Shown here: positions 48,701-63,060 of the stretch, one piece after another
Position numbering within the stretch: position 1 is the first letter of the stretch
Layout of the letters: every line of letters begins with the position of its first letter
Assembly (NCBI RefSeq): GCF_910592395.1
Contig: NC_088316.1
Location: 17,050,001-17,114,000, forward strand
Length of the DNA stretch: 64,000 bases
Reading direction: 5' to 3'
Origin: Lineus longissimus
Taxonomy: Eukaryota > Nemertea > Pilidiophora > Heteronemertea > Lineidae
The notes under the pieces: generated by a model
The model's input: only the letters and a program-made list of their open reading frames with translations
Database searches by the model: none
What the model was told of the DNA's origin: nothing
Position numbers and translations under genes: made by a program

Positions 48701-51700
48701 CTTGGTTGTGCCTGACAAGGACATGAGTTTCATGTTGTGTCCAGAATTGGTTTTCAAAAGGACAAAGTCACAACCATGATGCTGCTATGGGACAAGTTTT
48801 CTATACAAATTCAAGGGCATACGAGGACAGTACTGGATGATTGTCCGACAGGAAGTATGACAGTTACCTGCCACATTCTTACAAGTATGAGTATGGTACT
48901 CGAGGACTATGGGGAGAATTCCCCCAGAATTGTGATTATTACAAGTTGATGCATTATAACGCTTGGCCTTCTTTTTCAGCCTGGTTTCATTAGGTAGTTT
49001 GGCTACCCATCATCTCCATTCTCAATCATCGATGGATGGTCCTGTTCTAGTGAAGAATCCCATCATCTGTCCTAATCCATTCCGGCCACCCAAGCTGAGG
49101 GCCTTTGTGAGGACATGGTTGAGATAGTATATATGCAGTAAAAGTTAGCTTGTTAGTGATGAACCAGTATTTCATAAAAGAATAAAAGAACCAAGAAATA
49201 CGTTTTTGTTATTTTTTCCATAGGACACAATGATGTCACCGCAGCAACAATACACACACTACAAGATTTTTTTTATTTTACATTGGTATGACCAAACATG
49301 TATAAACATCAATATGCCTAGTGCATAATACACAATATGTAAGAATGAAAGCCAAAGACAATACCTCAAAAGCTGACTACTAGTACTATTTTTTTTTTCA
49401 TGGGCACTGCATGAGACCATGTTTGATGCAGCAGGGTTCTGTGAAAGACGTTTCTGGGACACCATGTCCAGTCAAAAGGTTTTTTCAATTTGCCTTCTAT
49501 ATTATATACCAGTAGGTAATAATATATTTAAGAGAAGTTCTTTCTAAAGTATGAAATTGTCTGCTTTAGTTTTTTTCACATAAATAAATGGAAACCACTA
49601 CATTCCTTACATGTAGAAGACTTTTTTTAAGAGTTAAATTGTAATGAACCATCTTTCACCAGAGCAGTCTGCCACATCAGATTTTCTTAGTCCATACCTC
49701 CCATTAACATTGTTATCACTTGAGTAACTACAATCCTACACGTCCACTACCATTCAATACCTCACTACAATCTAAGTTTTTTTAGTTTTTTTGAACATAT
49801 TTTTACGTTCATGTAAATATACCTGTACATGTGAACCCTTTAGGACTGCATTTCATTCCTCAATATCTCACCATCTTATGAAAATTCTACCAAATATTGG
49901 TGTTCATATCAAACGAATGTCTCCAATGAAGCTTTTCAGTGGTTCAGCAACTTCGGTACAAATTCAAGTAATTTCAAGTTTTTAAATATGCCAGTCCTAG
50001 AGGGTTTTTACTAGAATCCATACAAGCAAGCTGTTTCAAAAAAAAGCATCATCTCAGGAGCGTTATTAACATTTTGAACAGAGACAAACTTTATGACTAT
50101 CATCCCAGGTCTTTTTTGAGAACAATCCATTTTTATTATGATTGCAATTTGTAATTTTCTTGAAGGTGTTGTCCCTTTTTGTGAGCACATATTTTCAAAG
50201 ACCACATCGAAAGACCTCTACATTCACCACAAAACTATGGGAATTCACCACATGACATAATACAGCGGATCAAAATGCTGTGAAAACTCAGCATCTTTTT
50301 TGAAGATGAAGGCTAAATAATATAATTCAGTTGTGTAAAATCGGTAGAAAGATTTGGAAAAGTTAAAAACATCTACAGTATGTACAAGTATCATAAATAC
50401 AAGCCCATCACCTGGTGGCAGCAACCAGCACTAGGACCAGCTTCTGTGGCACACCAGAAACAGACCAGATACACATATAAGAAATTACAGGCAATCCTAA
50501 GTATGGGGTTTTCAAAACTGACTTTTATTTTATTTTTTTATTCAAAATTTTCTCTACACCTATTTGATACACTGTGTGATATAATCTTTTGAGGTATTGT
50601 CATAACTGTTTCATCACCTACAGCACAATACCAAGAAAGGGAATTAGTCCTTAAATATTTTTGTAGCTGGTAGAAGATGCGTCAAGGGACCAACGTCACT
50701 GTTCACAACATACTACCAACGAAGACTTAACAATTCAAGAAGATAATACAAAGTACACTTTGTAACCTGAAAGTCTAGCAATGAAAAACGCCAAAAATAA
50801 ATTCATGTTTTCCGTAAATACAATGAACTCTTAGAGAAATAATTCATCAGCCATGTAAACTCCAGTTTGCGACATATATATACAAAACATGACCGACAAT
50901 GACTTAGACAGGGGGTCCAAATATTGTGGACGCTACAACAAAATAAGTTAGAAAAATTGCCAACGTTCTTCAGTTACATCATGGTAAATAAGACAAGATC
51001 ATTGTCAAAAACGATCCACTGAGGTATTTTTACATTTTGTGAAAATGAAACGGATTCCGTGCAAAACGCAGCAGCCTATATAATTGGCGTTAACACCGGT
51101 TTGTTTGACGATTTACACAGGAATATGAAAGCGAAAGCAAGCCTGTCAATAATAACAGGAAATATGGCAAATAAGCGTTACGATATATGAACAACCTGTC
51201 TGTGATGTTCGCGACTTTCACTGGTTTCATTCACTATGGTTCCACACCTTGTTCACAGGTACACAAATTACTTATCGTGCACAGTCAGTGAGGCTGTTTT
51301 CAACCTGGGTCCAGGTATTAATCAAGCAATTGCAATGAATACACTGAAGTCTCCTCCAATTCACTTTCAACGATTCCAACTATTTCCTTCTATTTGATTT
51401 TGGTCCTTGTTAAGATTTATAATTTGTTAAGTACTTTCATCAGAGTTGTTCAAATGCAATATCAAAATGACATTGAAATGGCAGAATTTCTAATTTTCTC
51501 CAGCCAAAAATCTCTCACAGGTACCTCTCTATCTAAGAACAAATTATTACTTAGCACATATTCTTGAATAAGCATAGGCGTAAAGGTATCAATGATCCTT
51601 TTATAATAAAATACTACTTGTTATTCATGACTATAAGCACATACATACTTTCAGTTAGTACCTTGCTACAAACTAAATGTTACCAGCGCATTCCCAATTA

Positions 51701-54069
51701 ATAAGAATGAAACTTCACCTGTACAATTTGCCAGCAAATGGAGGCAAAAACCTCTAATTTACAGACATACATGAATTACCCCAGAAATCAGCAGCACATT
51801 AAAATTCACTTTGAAAATCGAGTTTTAAATTTTATTGGTGTCAAATTTCTCTCTGTGAGTTGGTGTTCTAATAACTGCCTTTCAAAATTTGCTTTTTAAG
51901 TTTTTAATTTGGACATGTGACCTGCTGAAATCTTGGTGTTTTCTTTTAAATTTCAAACCAATAACAGGCACAAATTCACAAGAACAGGTTACCAAACACA
52001 CAGCACATTATTTGTATGATTTCAGGCTCCTCTCTGCAGTTTCTCGGGAGGGCTAAATTCGGTTTCATATGACATGTCCATGTTTATTGTTAGATCAAAA
52101 TTCTATTCCAGTTCCTTTAGAGATTCTATACTGATTCCTTTAGAATTTCTACTCGAATTCCTTCAACACCAGACATTATGTTATTGCCAAGACAAGCTTA
52201 TGGAAATTTGGAAATTCTAATGTGGAAGCAAATTAGCTTTTTGATTTACAGCTCGGTAAAAAATGGAATTTATTCCAGAAACTGTAAGTGATACTGGTAT
52301 GCTATTAAAATAATGGCAACCAAAACTGACACCGAGTTAAGAAATTGCATTGTTCTGTGCCTTTTTTTACAAAAAGACATTTAATTAAAAAAAACATCTC
52401 CAATAACAGTTTTTGTTTGACATTGTCAGAGTCAGAAGACCCTTACAAAGGATCGAAAATATGCAGTGAATAGATTGACAGAGCACAATAATCAGCACAA
52501 GTCTTAACAGTTGCTATTCAAGTTTCTAAATCTAGTTTTGTTCTGATCGGATTTATAGAATAGTATTCCAAGTCAAATGCAATTATGTTCAGCCCCACCC
52601 ATTTGAAATTGTTGCACAAATTATAGAAAAGTTACAAGAGAGAATAAATAGGCAGTATAATTTCAGAGCAACATGAAGGCCAGACAGGCTTCTCATTCAT
52701 CTAGAAAAGAATACAAAATAGTTGTCAATGCCATTGAGTTTGATTTTCTGTACATTTCACTACACTAAGCCGATCTCAAACAAATCGTACCATCGCTATA
52801 TTAACCATGCACCAATAACAACCTCTATCAAAATATTCTGACCAAAATATCTTTTTTTTCAAAACTTACTCAAATCCAGATGCATTCAGTTATATTTAGA
52901 TTGCATTATGGTATTTGTTTGATTTTGGTCTCAGCAATCTGATGCAGAGTTGTCAAAAAGCATGGTTTATTAGTGGAGAAAAACACAACACACATGTACA
53001 TAACAATAACAAAAGAGCAACAGCAAATAAATTACTAGTTCTATATGCTGAAGCTGTGGATACAACGATAAAATTTATCCAGGCACTAGAGATGCAAAAA
53101 GTTACACGGATGATACAGTACACCAGAGAAAAAGTTGAGATACTTGAAATCTTTACCACAGCAAGATGTCATTGAAAAGATATACACCGGTTTAACTCAA
53201 GGTGATCCAAAAATTGGTGTAACATGTTTTCTTGTGAAGGAAGAGCAATTTTTTTGGTAGAATTGTATCCTTTTCTAATGGAATGCAATTTTTGAATGGT
53301 ACAAGTCACAGTTTGAGTAAGTGACTGTTTAGTTCTAGTATCTTGGCTGGAGTCGGCATTTTGGATCAAGTTGAGGTCGACCAGAGTATAAAATGTATAG
53401 AATAGATACAGGATGTGTGTGTTGACAAATTACAGAAGCTGAATGAAGCCGCAGCATCATGTCATACCCTCGACAAATGAGTTACCCAAATCCAAGCTGA
53501 TCCAAATCAGATCTAAAAGCAAGCAAATTAGCATTGATTGTTTTCATTTGTGACTCTAGTGTTATTCATAGTGTTCAAATTTTTAATTCAACGTTATTTG
53601 AAATATCAAAACTGGTTCAACGGTACAAACTTCTGATAAGATTTACATTTTCAATGTAATAGCGCATCATGTGCATATTTTTTTTTCTTTTTTTCTTTAC
53701 AGAAAATTAACAATAGTAGAAATAGTCTATCCAGGATTATTCTCTCTCATTTTTATTTAGGACTGTGGGAGTAGTTCGAGTGTCCTATTTTGTATTCTAA
53801 TTTGGGGAGTTTAGAGGCAATTGGTTGTTTTCATAACAAACTTTTTTCAGACACACTTTCTAACTTGATTTTTTAACTTGTTACAGGGACGATCAAAGAT
53901 TTGAACTCCTAGGTTTTTGTCTCAACCCAAAATTGTGTATGACCAAAAATAAACATCATCCAACGATTGATGAATTTCTGACGTCCCACAGTCCTAAAGG
54001 TCATACAATGGAGCAAGTATAATTGTTAAGTTGTTATAATGATTTCACTCAGACAGCATGTCCTGCACT
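48701..54069. other. Large stretch without coding sequence; TFAP4 3' side
   Basis: AT-rich with many T and A runs and no exon recognised on either strand. Minus-strand AATAAA candidates for TFAP4 occur near 53755 (about 0.3 kb 3' UTR), 50525 and 49270 (about 4.8 kb). A plus-strand AATAAA is near 49181, but no matching gene was found. Which end is used cannot be told from sequence. Confidence 0.45.
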
Positions 54070-57000
54070 TTAGGACGTCTGAACAATGACACCAGGCCGT
54101 TGTATTTGTTCACACAAAGGACGGTGCTGCAAAAGCTGGGTGGCGATAGGATATTTTACAGTTTGTGCCTCAATGGCCTCTTGTTTGATGGCAGTCGGTG
54201 TTGGAACGTGGCGGTATGAAACTGGCGAGTCGCGCCCTGAACTGTCAGATCTGCAGTCATCCTGATCACTCGTGGTCATGCTACTTGAATCCTTCTCACA
54301 CTCATCCTGGAGTATTTTTCTCACACGCACTTTATTGTCCTCCAGAACATGCTCACCCTCAAGATGGCGAATGGCCTCGACGATCGTTTCCAAGTTCCGC
54401 CGTGACATCGATGACTCGGTTTCAACGCTGCTGCTCTCCTCTACGTATTGCTTTGATCGCGAACCAGGGATTTCCCGTGGTTGGCTTGACTCGATAAGGC
54501 GACTATTGGCCAGGGTGACTGTGGCTGGTAGGGTGGAAGCGAGGACAGGGGAGATAATCATGGGCTCAGGACGTGGTTGGTCTTCAAAATATACCTGCAA
54601 ATAATCATATTGTGTAAGGTTAGAATAATAAGACTTGAAATGATGAAATGAATGATAAAGAGTAACCTTCCCATCTTCTTTTATTCATCCACAACTTGTC
54701 CCTCTCAGCTCCACTTTATTCTCAATCCCATGAGTTATAATAGTTGAGTTAACCACACAGAGTGGACATAAAACTGCTGTGTGCCTTTTTTTAAAATCAG
54801 ATGGCCGCACTGACCGTTAAAAATCTTCACTCGAGGAGTTGCATGCGTCGACGGTGGTACAATCGTAGTCTTTGATTTCATGAATCACTTCACACACTTT
54901 TTTTGACAAATCTGACAAATAATGATGAATGACTCCAAAAGAAAGTTATCACATCTTACTTGTTTTTGTCGGTAGGCAGGATGGGCCAATATTAACTCCT
55001 CGTACGGCCGATGATCGCCATACAGCTTAGCCTCAACGCTGCGATTACGCTCCTCTAACGCAAGGCGTAACCGGCGCTCACGGTCAAGTTGCAACCGGAT
55101 CTCAATCAGTTCCTTTCGCAGATCTTCGACAGTCTGGTCCTCGAAACCAAGGCTGATACCCTCATCTGATGATTCTGTAAGGAAGATGCATATTCAATAT
55201 CGATTGCAGAATCATAAGAGGGTAAAAACTTGTGATTAGCAAGTCGTATCCTGACAGATCAGAGATTGTGACAAAATAGCATCTCTTTAGACTTGGGATT
55301 TATTCTTGCCCCACCCCATGTAGGCCTAAATGCAAACTCATGCTACCACACATACCTAGAGGATTTTTGCAAGTTTTTCTCTTGGCAATTTCATGGTGTT
55401 TTATGATATTGATAGTGGTTTAGGAAGATCTTTTCAAAAGTTGTTAAAAATATTGTTTTTACACAAGCAGATAACCCCACTGACTTTTGTAAAACCCCAA
55501 TCAATAACAATTGTACTGAGAAAGTAGTTCTCCATCAATTCAGTGAATTTTAATAGACCACATGACATTATACAGACATCAATCATGTGAGCATTGGTTA
55601 TTATTGTGAAACACTCCTTGCGTAGATCAGCTGTTCCTGAATGCAAGTCATACCAGCTGAATGGGTCATTTGGAAGGCCACTTGGCAGGTGGACAAGATC
55701 ATTACCAAAAAAATTATATTTAGATCCCGCACACCTATCAAACAAAATATTTGTGGCTATGTAATTGTATGACATCATAACTCCTTTATCTGTCATAGTC
55801 ATAGTTTAATCACATGAGGGCAGGGTGAATTCCACAGCCTTGTTCGAAACCAATCAAAACAAAAATTTAAAGAGTTCAAAGTTCTTGTTTTTGTTTACAA
55901 TTTGACTTGCTAATAATTTGTAAATAAAACAAGCACCTGACTATGCCTCTCTCCGACAGACAGTCAGGAGTCCAAGTACACAACTCCAAATTATTCTTGA
56001 CATAGGCGAAAGTGATAATATATAATCTTCTACTAGCCCACTTCCAGTGCCGGCACCTACTCCACAATTTATATTATTCAATCTACACATGCCCCGTCAT
56101 TAAGTCAAAATCTTACTTTTCGAAGGTTCAGGTATCAATTAGGCACAAAGTCGAATCAAGTAGAGTACTGTCATGATAAATTTCAAGGACTTTCATTCAA
56201 AATTTATCAGTTTTTATCGATTGAACAACTCACTTGACCATGATGTAAGACATACTCCACTGTTGCAATATTTTATTCTCACCGGTCGTGACCAGCTGTG
56301 ATGCCCAATGCAAAACAACATATTTTTTAGTTTAACTTAAAAATTCCAAGAGTGGAAGTGATATGGGACTACGCCACAGGAATCTTTTTATGGATGCGGG
56401 CATGGTCATACCCGAGGACGATTACTCTTTCAATGTCAATATCATAGCCACGTACCAGTGTCACGTTTCTTTCTCTTTGGTGGCGGCGACCCCTGGGAGC
56501 TGGTGTCACTATCACGACTATCCCGTCCCACCTCGCTCAACAAGTGCTTCAATTGAGTCGTTTGAGCCATCAGACGTGTCTTCTCGTGCTCCAGGTCGCT
56601 AATATAATCGACTGTTTGCTGCAGTATCGCCGCCTGGAAAAATAATGAGAGATTTATTGATTTCCGTGCCTCGTTCTGCTGAGCTAAAAATAGAAGATCG
56701 ATAAGCATGGTCTACATCAGCCTGTATCACAGCCAACTTAAAGGTCACATTGAGCTAGATGTTGCCTAACACTGGATAGGTTCAGGAGGGGGGGCTGTCG
56801 GCTAGGTTTAGGAAATGAGCTGGTGAAGACTTTATGGACATCGTCCTCTTTTCAATTCTTGTTCTTTTTTAATTAGTTTTTAAGGATATGTCTTTGAAAT
56901 ATAATTCTATGTCTCCACTCAGTGGCCACAAATTCAGCCAACACTGTTTTGCCAACTAGACATAACACTGCAATTCTGCAACATGAAATCGTTTTCATTA

Positions 57001-60000
57001 TATACAACATCATTCTGAACTATATATGTACTTGTAAGTGTAGGCGTGGAACACCATCTCCGCACCCTGAAAGTGCCTGCAGTAAAAGCGTGGGCAGAGG
57101 AAGCCCCAGATCAATAACACCATGGAGACAACAATAGAGTGGGATGAAACAATTGCAATTCCCCAGTCATACATGTGAGGAGACAAATACTGGTAGCACC
57201 CAGATAATAGTGTAAATAATAACAGATCATAACGCTGCAAACGTGTTCAGCATTGTGTCAGATTTCTGATAATCTGAATGGAATGTTCACTCATTTATTG
57301 AGGATTTACAGATCGATAGATCGATTGATCAACTTGCTCTACTGATATAAAAGCTGAGTAAATGAACACCATGCAACAAAGTGATGATTTATCGATATGA
57401 TTACATGAATGAATGCATGACTGACTTTTTTCAACCTTTCTGAAGTGAGGGCAAAGATCAGTTCGATTCACAATTTTCGACAGCAAATCTGGATCAGCCC
57501 CCAATTTTGAAGCCGGGATAGTCAAATGCATAGGACTGAGATATATTGCCAGGAACCAAATACACTTTGAACTTTAATATAGGTGTACATGTATGGCATA
57601 GAAATGATGACAATGAATTCCTTTTAACACAAACAGTTTAACCATGATTCTAATTTTTGTGCGATGCTTTTTGCAACAATTGCGTGGACTGTACTATTTG
57701 CTTTTTGCAACAATTTCAGCCTGATGCAAAACAATGTGGGGCAGTTGTAGATGTAGAGCAACACGGTTTAGTCATCCGACCAAACTACTTCCTCAAAGAT
57801 CAGGCCACACTGATGAACCAAATCAACAACAGTCTGGCCCATATGGCACTGTGCCAAGTCCAATAAATCATTCTTGTGTAAATGGAAGATGGCCAAAATC
57901 TCAATGGGTGGAACACCAGTGCTCAGTATCTCATGAATATTTACGCCATTTCATGTTTTTACTAATTTTAGATGATCCCATCTTACAACACTGTACACTT
58001 GAGAGCCAGCTGAAGAATAACAGTTGACTCATTCTCCAACCTTGAGTTGAATTGTTGAAATATGCACCACCGCCATAGTGGAACTACTTTTTCTGGGTTG
58101 GCAGACAGCCAAGCACACTGTTATGATAATGAGGCACTATTATTAGTAAAGTTTTGACTGTCTGCCAATAAAATAGACCATGAAAGCGCTGAGCTTGGGG
58201 TGCATTTCTCAATGGAATAGTTTAAGAATTTATAATTATGGTCTATGCCCAGTAGAGTAGGTGAAACATTCATGTTTCTTAACTACAGTTCCTGGTTTGG
58301 ACAGTTATTTCATCTTGTGGGCATGGGCAGACAGGAGAAGTCGCTGTTGGTTTGCCATGGATACCAATGGGTTATCCCCTGTTGACTAGCCAGCAGACAA
58401 GGGCACCAAGGATGGTAGCTAATCTTACAACTCTGGGCATCAAGTAGCAACATTATCATATCATTACCGGCGTTGTAACCGTTTTGAATTTTGCCGGAGG
58501 TATGGAGTCCACCATATGTGGGATCTCTTGACTGCCTTGGCATAGACATTCAGGTACAAGGGACCACAGCTTTTTTAGTCTCATCTGACAGACCCTCGAG
58601 TATTTCATATGTTAATGTACGTGTTGTGATTATGTGAAGAGCCAGGAATTTTAGTTCCTTGAAAGCCATGCCGGTTCATCCAGAAATACAATCCTGGGTC
58701 CTTGCCAGGATCGAATCGGTGCCTATTGCGTGGGAGCCATGCAGTGTTGAGGCACACTGTAAGGTTCTCCTGATCATAACCTGCATGGTGTACTTCCCAA
58801 GGCTTACTCTGACCTTTTCAAACAACTAACACAGATCACCCCTTAATACATGTAATACCCACAGAAGAAGCCTCATTCAGATTTATCCATAACGAGTCTA
58901 CTATACATGGAATTTGGTCCAGACAGTGAAGTTCTATTGATCATTGCCCAAACCTTAGGCAGACACCTACACAGCACCACCCACACAACTCTCAGTTGTC
59001 ATGGAAACCAAGCAGTCTGAGACTATACCTGAGACGAGAGTGAGAGGGAAATTGGATTTGAAATCTGGCAGTCGATAGCCAAGGCTGAGGATCTGCGTCC
59101 CTCTCCCCAGTTTTTGTTCTGTGTGTATAAGGTTGTATTGTAAGGATCTTGTCGCTTTCTCGAGTATGCCACCCTGTCAATGCATTCATACTCAATAAAC
59201 GGTTAACCAGGTATTCCATGTCTATCAAGTACAACATCACACAACACCAACCGATCATTACTTTCAAATTCAGCATCATATCTGACAATCAAAAACTGAC
59301 CATACAAATTTTGTTAATTATCTTCCTACCTTGCTAACTTTCTCACCCTCCGTACATGGAATGATTTTCCTCAGAGAGGTAAATCCTGCATTGATACTCT
59401 GCATTCTCCGCCGTTCATTGCTGTTGGCTATTTCCCTCCGAACTCGACGCTCATCTTCCATTTCAGGTCGATTACTGTCTTTAATCAGGAAGTCTTGCCT
59501 GAATTGAAAAAAAAGTTAACTCAATAAGATTTCTATTGGAAAATCACTGCTTTTGCGCTACAAATTACAAAATAAAATACATGTAACCATACATTACAAA
59601 GAAAAAATTCATTTTTACTCCACATTTTGTCCAGATTCATGGAGTTGGTATGGTCTATTTGTCATATATTGAAATGAACAGTAAACACCAGTACAGGCAA
59701 CCAGTTCATCAATTTTTTGATTCATGGCAATAGTCTGAATGAATGAGTGCCAGTTCTGATTATACCCAATTGTAGATCAGATGATGAGATCAAATTGAGA
59801 TGATACAATTTTATGCAATGAATGTATAACAAAACGACAAGGGGCAATTTGACCACTGAGTTTAAGGGTGGTTAGAAATATGGCAAAATTGAGTTTTTGC
59901 CATTTGACCTATCTGACAATCAAATGTACTGGCGAAAAAATACTATGATTGATAGTATCATAAGAGGATCCCATGATTATGAAATACAATTTGTGGCACT

Positions 60001-61609
60001 CGAATTAGTCGAAATAGATAACACTTTTGTTTTTTTTCGGATTTGGCCCCCTCCATGTCGGCCCTGGTGGTAAAGACATCAGACCGAAGATTCAGTGCCT
60101 GAGATCACCTGACTACATACCAAAACATACACGTACTGCGTGAAAATACATGTACTGCCATATGTAATTGCAGTAGCTCCAAGTTGGCACTATGCCAACA
60201 TGCTACAGCTGAGAATATTAATTGACTGGGTTCCTTTGCTTTCACTACCCCTCCATCTCTATCCCTCACCATCGTTTTTCTGATCAAAGCAGCTCCGAAG
60301 TTTCAAGTTTCACTTCTTGTATTTAATGTTTTGAAGCAGGCCCGGTCATGCCAGTAGATCAGCTGACCCAACTCAATTATCATCACAATTTCATAAACCA
60401 TATCTGGATAGACAGCCAGCTGTTCGTCTGTTGGCAACACGCCAAGTCTGCAACTCGTGACCTCCCTCATTATAATACCAGACGAATTAATCAATATCTT
60501 CATAGCCTTGTCTACTTGCATATTTGAAATAATATGGGAATTCTTCTACACTTTGAGCACTGATTATTGATTACTGAATACTATTTTGCATGAAGAAAAG
60601 GATCTCGTTTGGAAACTAATCTTCTGGCACGGTGCCAAAGCATGTCAGTTTATAATATGTAGTTGTGTGGCACATCTACCAAAACGAAAACAAATTCCAC
60701 GCATATTCACAAGCAATGCCTGGAGACGTGCGCCCATAGACTTTCTTGTTATTGTTCTGTTCTGATAGTAGGTAAAATATTGCTAAAAAAGAGTGTCACA
60801 ACATTTGAACTTTTTACCAAAATCAAACTTGCGAATGCGAGGGAATCGATAGTCCTTTGGTAATGGGCACAGTGCCAAATTTACGCAGGAGAAATTTTGT
60901 TTATGACATTCTCAGACGGTTTACCAAATTAAACCGAACAATCGAGAGTATCATCGTTGTTACCTGAAAGCCTATGGCTAGGGCCATCTGATAGAGCAAA
61001 ATTGACTGGAGATCAGGCTTCACCTTTAACACAAGCATTAAGCAAAGCATGCCAAAGAACTTTTAGTCTTAAACAAATTTATCTCTGGACTGACACGCAA
61101 ACGCTGCAGAGAAAGTTTGAGCTTGAGGGCCTAGGCCTATCTCACAGTCAAACCCAATTGATACACAACAAAACAATGCAACTGTGAGCTAAGTATTAAC
61201 AAAAGCCCTTTTGTTCAGCTGCTGTTCAGTTGGGCGAAACGTGCGTACATGCTGTGTAGACGCATGCATGGATGCATGGCCGGCCGGCTCACACGACCAT
61301 GTGATGGTTGGGCAGGGCCACAACACGTTCCAGACATTTGTTATTTTCTACTGAACAACGGACACTCCTCCAAAAAATTGAGTACTAATACATTTTGGAA
61401 AACACAAGGGTCACTATGACATACAATTTGGATACATGGATGCACAATATCGTGGAGAAAGATAGCGTAGTAAAACGCCCATCGTCGTAAATTTCGCAAC
61501 CGAATCGGCGTAAGGATTCTTACCCAATTCCTCCGTGTATAAGCCGGTTATCCCTTGCAAATTCAGGGACATTCCGCCGCTTATCCATATCACTGTCTTC
61601 GAATGCCAT
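54070..61609 (-). CDS. TFAP4: Transcription factor AP-4 (bHLH leucine zipper)
   Basis: Exons: 61524-61609, 59330-59498, 56456-56633, 54960-55174, 54070-54594; 390 aa against 338 in human. The bHLH is unmistakable, about residues 40-100: ERRVRREIANSNERRRMQSI, NAGFTSLRKIIP, EKVSKAAILQQTVDYI. The first zipper follows directly (LEHEKTRLMAQTTQLKHLL), and a second is in exon 4 (LRKELIEIRLQLDRERRLRL). Exon 5 has the conserved SRRNLETIVEAIRHLEGE and an otherwise disordered Ser/Glu-rich tail. TFAP4 homodimers bind CAGCTG E-boxes in the nucleus and control cell-cycle and differentiation genes. The N-terminus (MAFEDSDMDKRRNVPEFARD) differs from the vertebrate one, which is known to vary. Introns 1-2 are 2-3 kb. 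Several CAGCTG sites lie in intron 1 and upstream. Confidence 0.96.
58098..58168. repeat. Inverted repeat, 11-bp arms, in TFAP4 intron 2
   Basis: TTGGCAGACAG at 58098-58108 is the exact reverse complement of CTGTCTGCCAA at 58158-58168, with 49 bp between. A small hairpin or the remains of a MITE-like element. Confidence 0.8.
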
Positions 61610-61820
61610 CTAAGAACAACTATTTAAATCCTTGACGTACAAAATATCCACCAACAACAGAATTAACCCTGAAAACTGTCAAAAATAAACAGAGTAATCA
61701 CTGGAAACGTGCGGTTGTACTCTCAAGAATGGGCACTATTGGCGGGAAACAGCTGCTGCGCTGTCGACGCGATCATCTGTATCAATGCGCGTCATTAATA
61801 AAATTTGGCACGATCAGCTG
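60206..61820. promoter_or_regulatory. Cluster of CAGCTG (AP-4-type) E-boxes
   Basis: CAGCTG occurs at 60206, 60360, 60417 and 61216 (TFAP4 intron 1) and at 61750 and 61815 (just upstream of the start codon). The last is the palindrome ATCAGCTGAT at 61813-61822, an ideal AP-4 site. Six in 1.6 kb exceeds the roughly 0.4 expected by chance. Autoregulation is inferred. Confidence 0.5.
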
Positions 61821-63060
61821 ATGCCGAGTGAATACAAAAGCTATGCATTATACAGTGCTTAGTAGAGTATATTTTGTAATAACTGTTTCAATATATTAGA
61901 AAACTGTGGTTAGACTACTAGGTTTATTACCGATAACACTGTGGCAGTTCAGAACTACATATTTGACGCCCATGTGCATACTATAACCTGATCACAAGAT
62001 ATGGCAGGTTGGCAAGACGCGGGAAAGTAAAATAAACAATCAACAGGGCCAGGGGGTGTTTTGAGTGTCTTTAGGAATATAGATACCGTTAGACATTGAT
62101 CCAGTGTTGGAACCCTGATACATATCACCCTCGCTAAACGACGTCTATAAAAGGGCACCTTGTGTCTTGATGATTGTTACAAGCTAATGTCGCGGTTGCA
62201 TCTTTTATGCTAATGAATACGTCTGGAATGCGCTCACAAATTACTATTTCCATATACGTCACTCAAACTATGGGAACTGGGTCACGTGTAATAAAACTAC
62301 CTACTCATTGGCTAGATAATCGCGCGATTTCCTCTTCGGCATTATTGAGCTACAACGCCTGTCAGGAGTTTCCCGCCAAAAGCTGACTATCAGTCATACC
62401 TGTTTTATAGAGATATCAGATATTTGCTAACCCCCTAATTGGGGAAGATTAAAAAGTCAGTAAAAGACAGTTTAAATACCAAAAAATGTCCCGGGTGGAA
62501 ATTCCCCCTTTTTAGTGTGGGGGACGAGTTATTCCATGAACCCCAAACATGGTACTGATGACCGTTAGATCACAGCTTATCTTTATGCAAACTTACTTAC
62601 TTACTTACGACGACCGTTATATGTCGTGCAAATTCTCTCGGCGTTAATTCCATGGTGCTGACCGCACTACGTTTAGGTACGTTGCAGGTCAAGTGGCTAT
62701 GCTGCCACCTATTGGTGAGGATAATAACTAGTAGTCCCGGCAAATGTGGAAAATATTGACGCTGTTTACTTCTTCGCACATTTTGTACACGTTGTAGTGC
62801 ATGTAGTGAGTTTCATTCGATGTAAGCACCACTGATAGCTAACAAAATTAATTCGACAAGTTTACTTGCGTATGTGTACCATCTGACCATCCTTGTGTAC
62901 TTCTGTGTGAGCTGCTGCTGGTGTGACTGAGAGCGATCACAGTGCAGTGATCATGACATGATGATTTGATGAGGGATTTCGAAATGGTCCTTGTTATCAA
63001 CTACATGAACTAAGCCAACTTTCTGTTTCAGCTCTCTCAGGTTATTTCCATGTTTAAATC
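61610..63060. promoter_or_regulatory. Divergent promoter region, TFAP4 / right-edge gene
   Basis: No coding exon. On plus there is a TATA-like TATAAAAG at 62146-62153, an ACGTCA half-CRE near 62256, a CACGTG at 62283-62288 and an inverted CCAAT (ATTGGCT) near 62308. An acceptor-like TTTCTGTTTCAG before 63061 suggests that the plus-strand gene has an untranslated first exon here. Confidence 0.45.

Noticed and set aside
48737-48949. Plus-strand open frame before an AATAAA at about 49181
   Set aside because: No family match and no upstream exons found, so a gene cannot be supported.
54198-54604. Plus-strand open frames over TFAP4 exon 5
   Set aside because: Antisense shadows of the TFAP4 coding exon.
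62935-62952. Palindrome-like GATCAC...GTGATC
   Set aside because: Only 6-bp arms, which is not notable in AT-balanced DNA.
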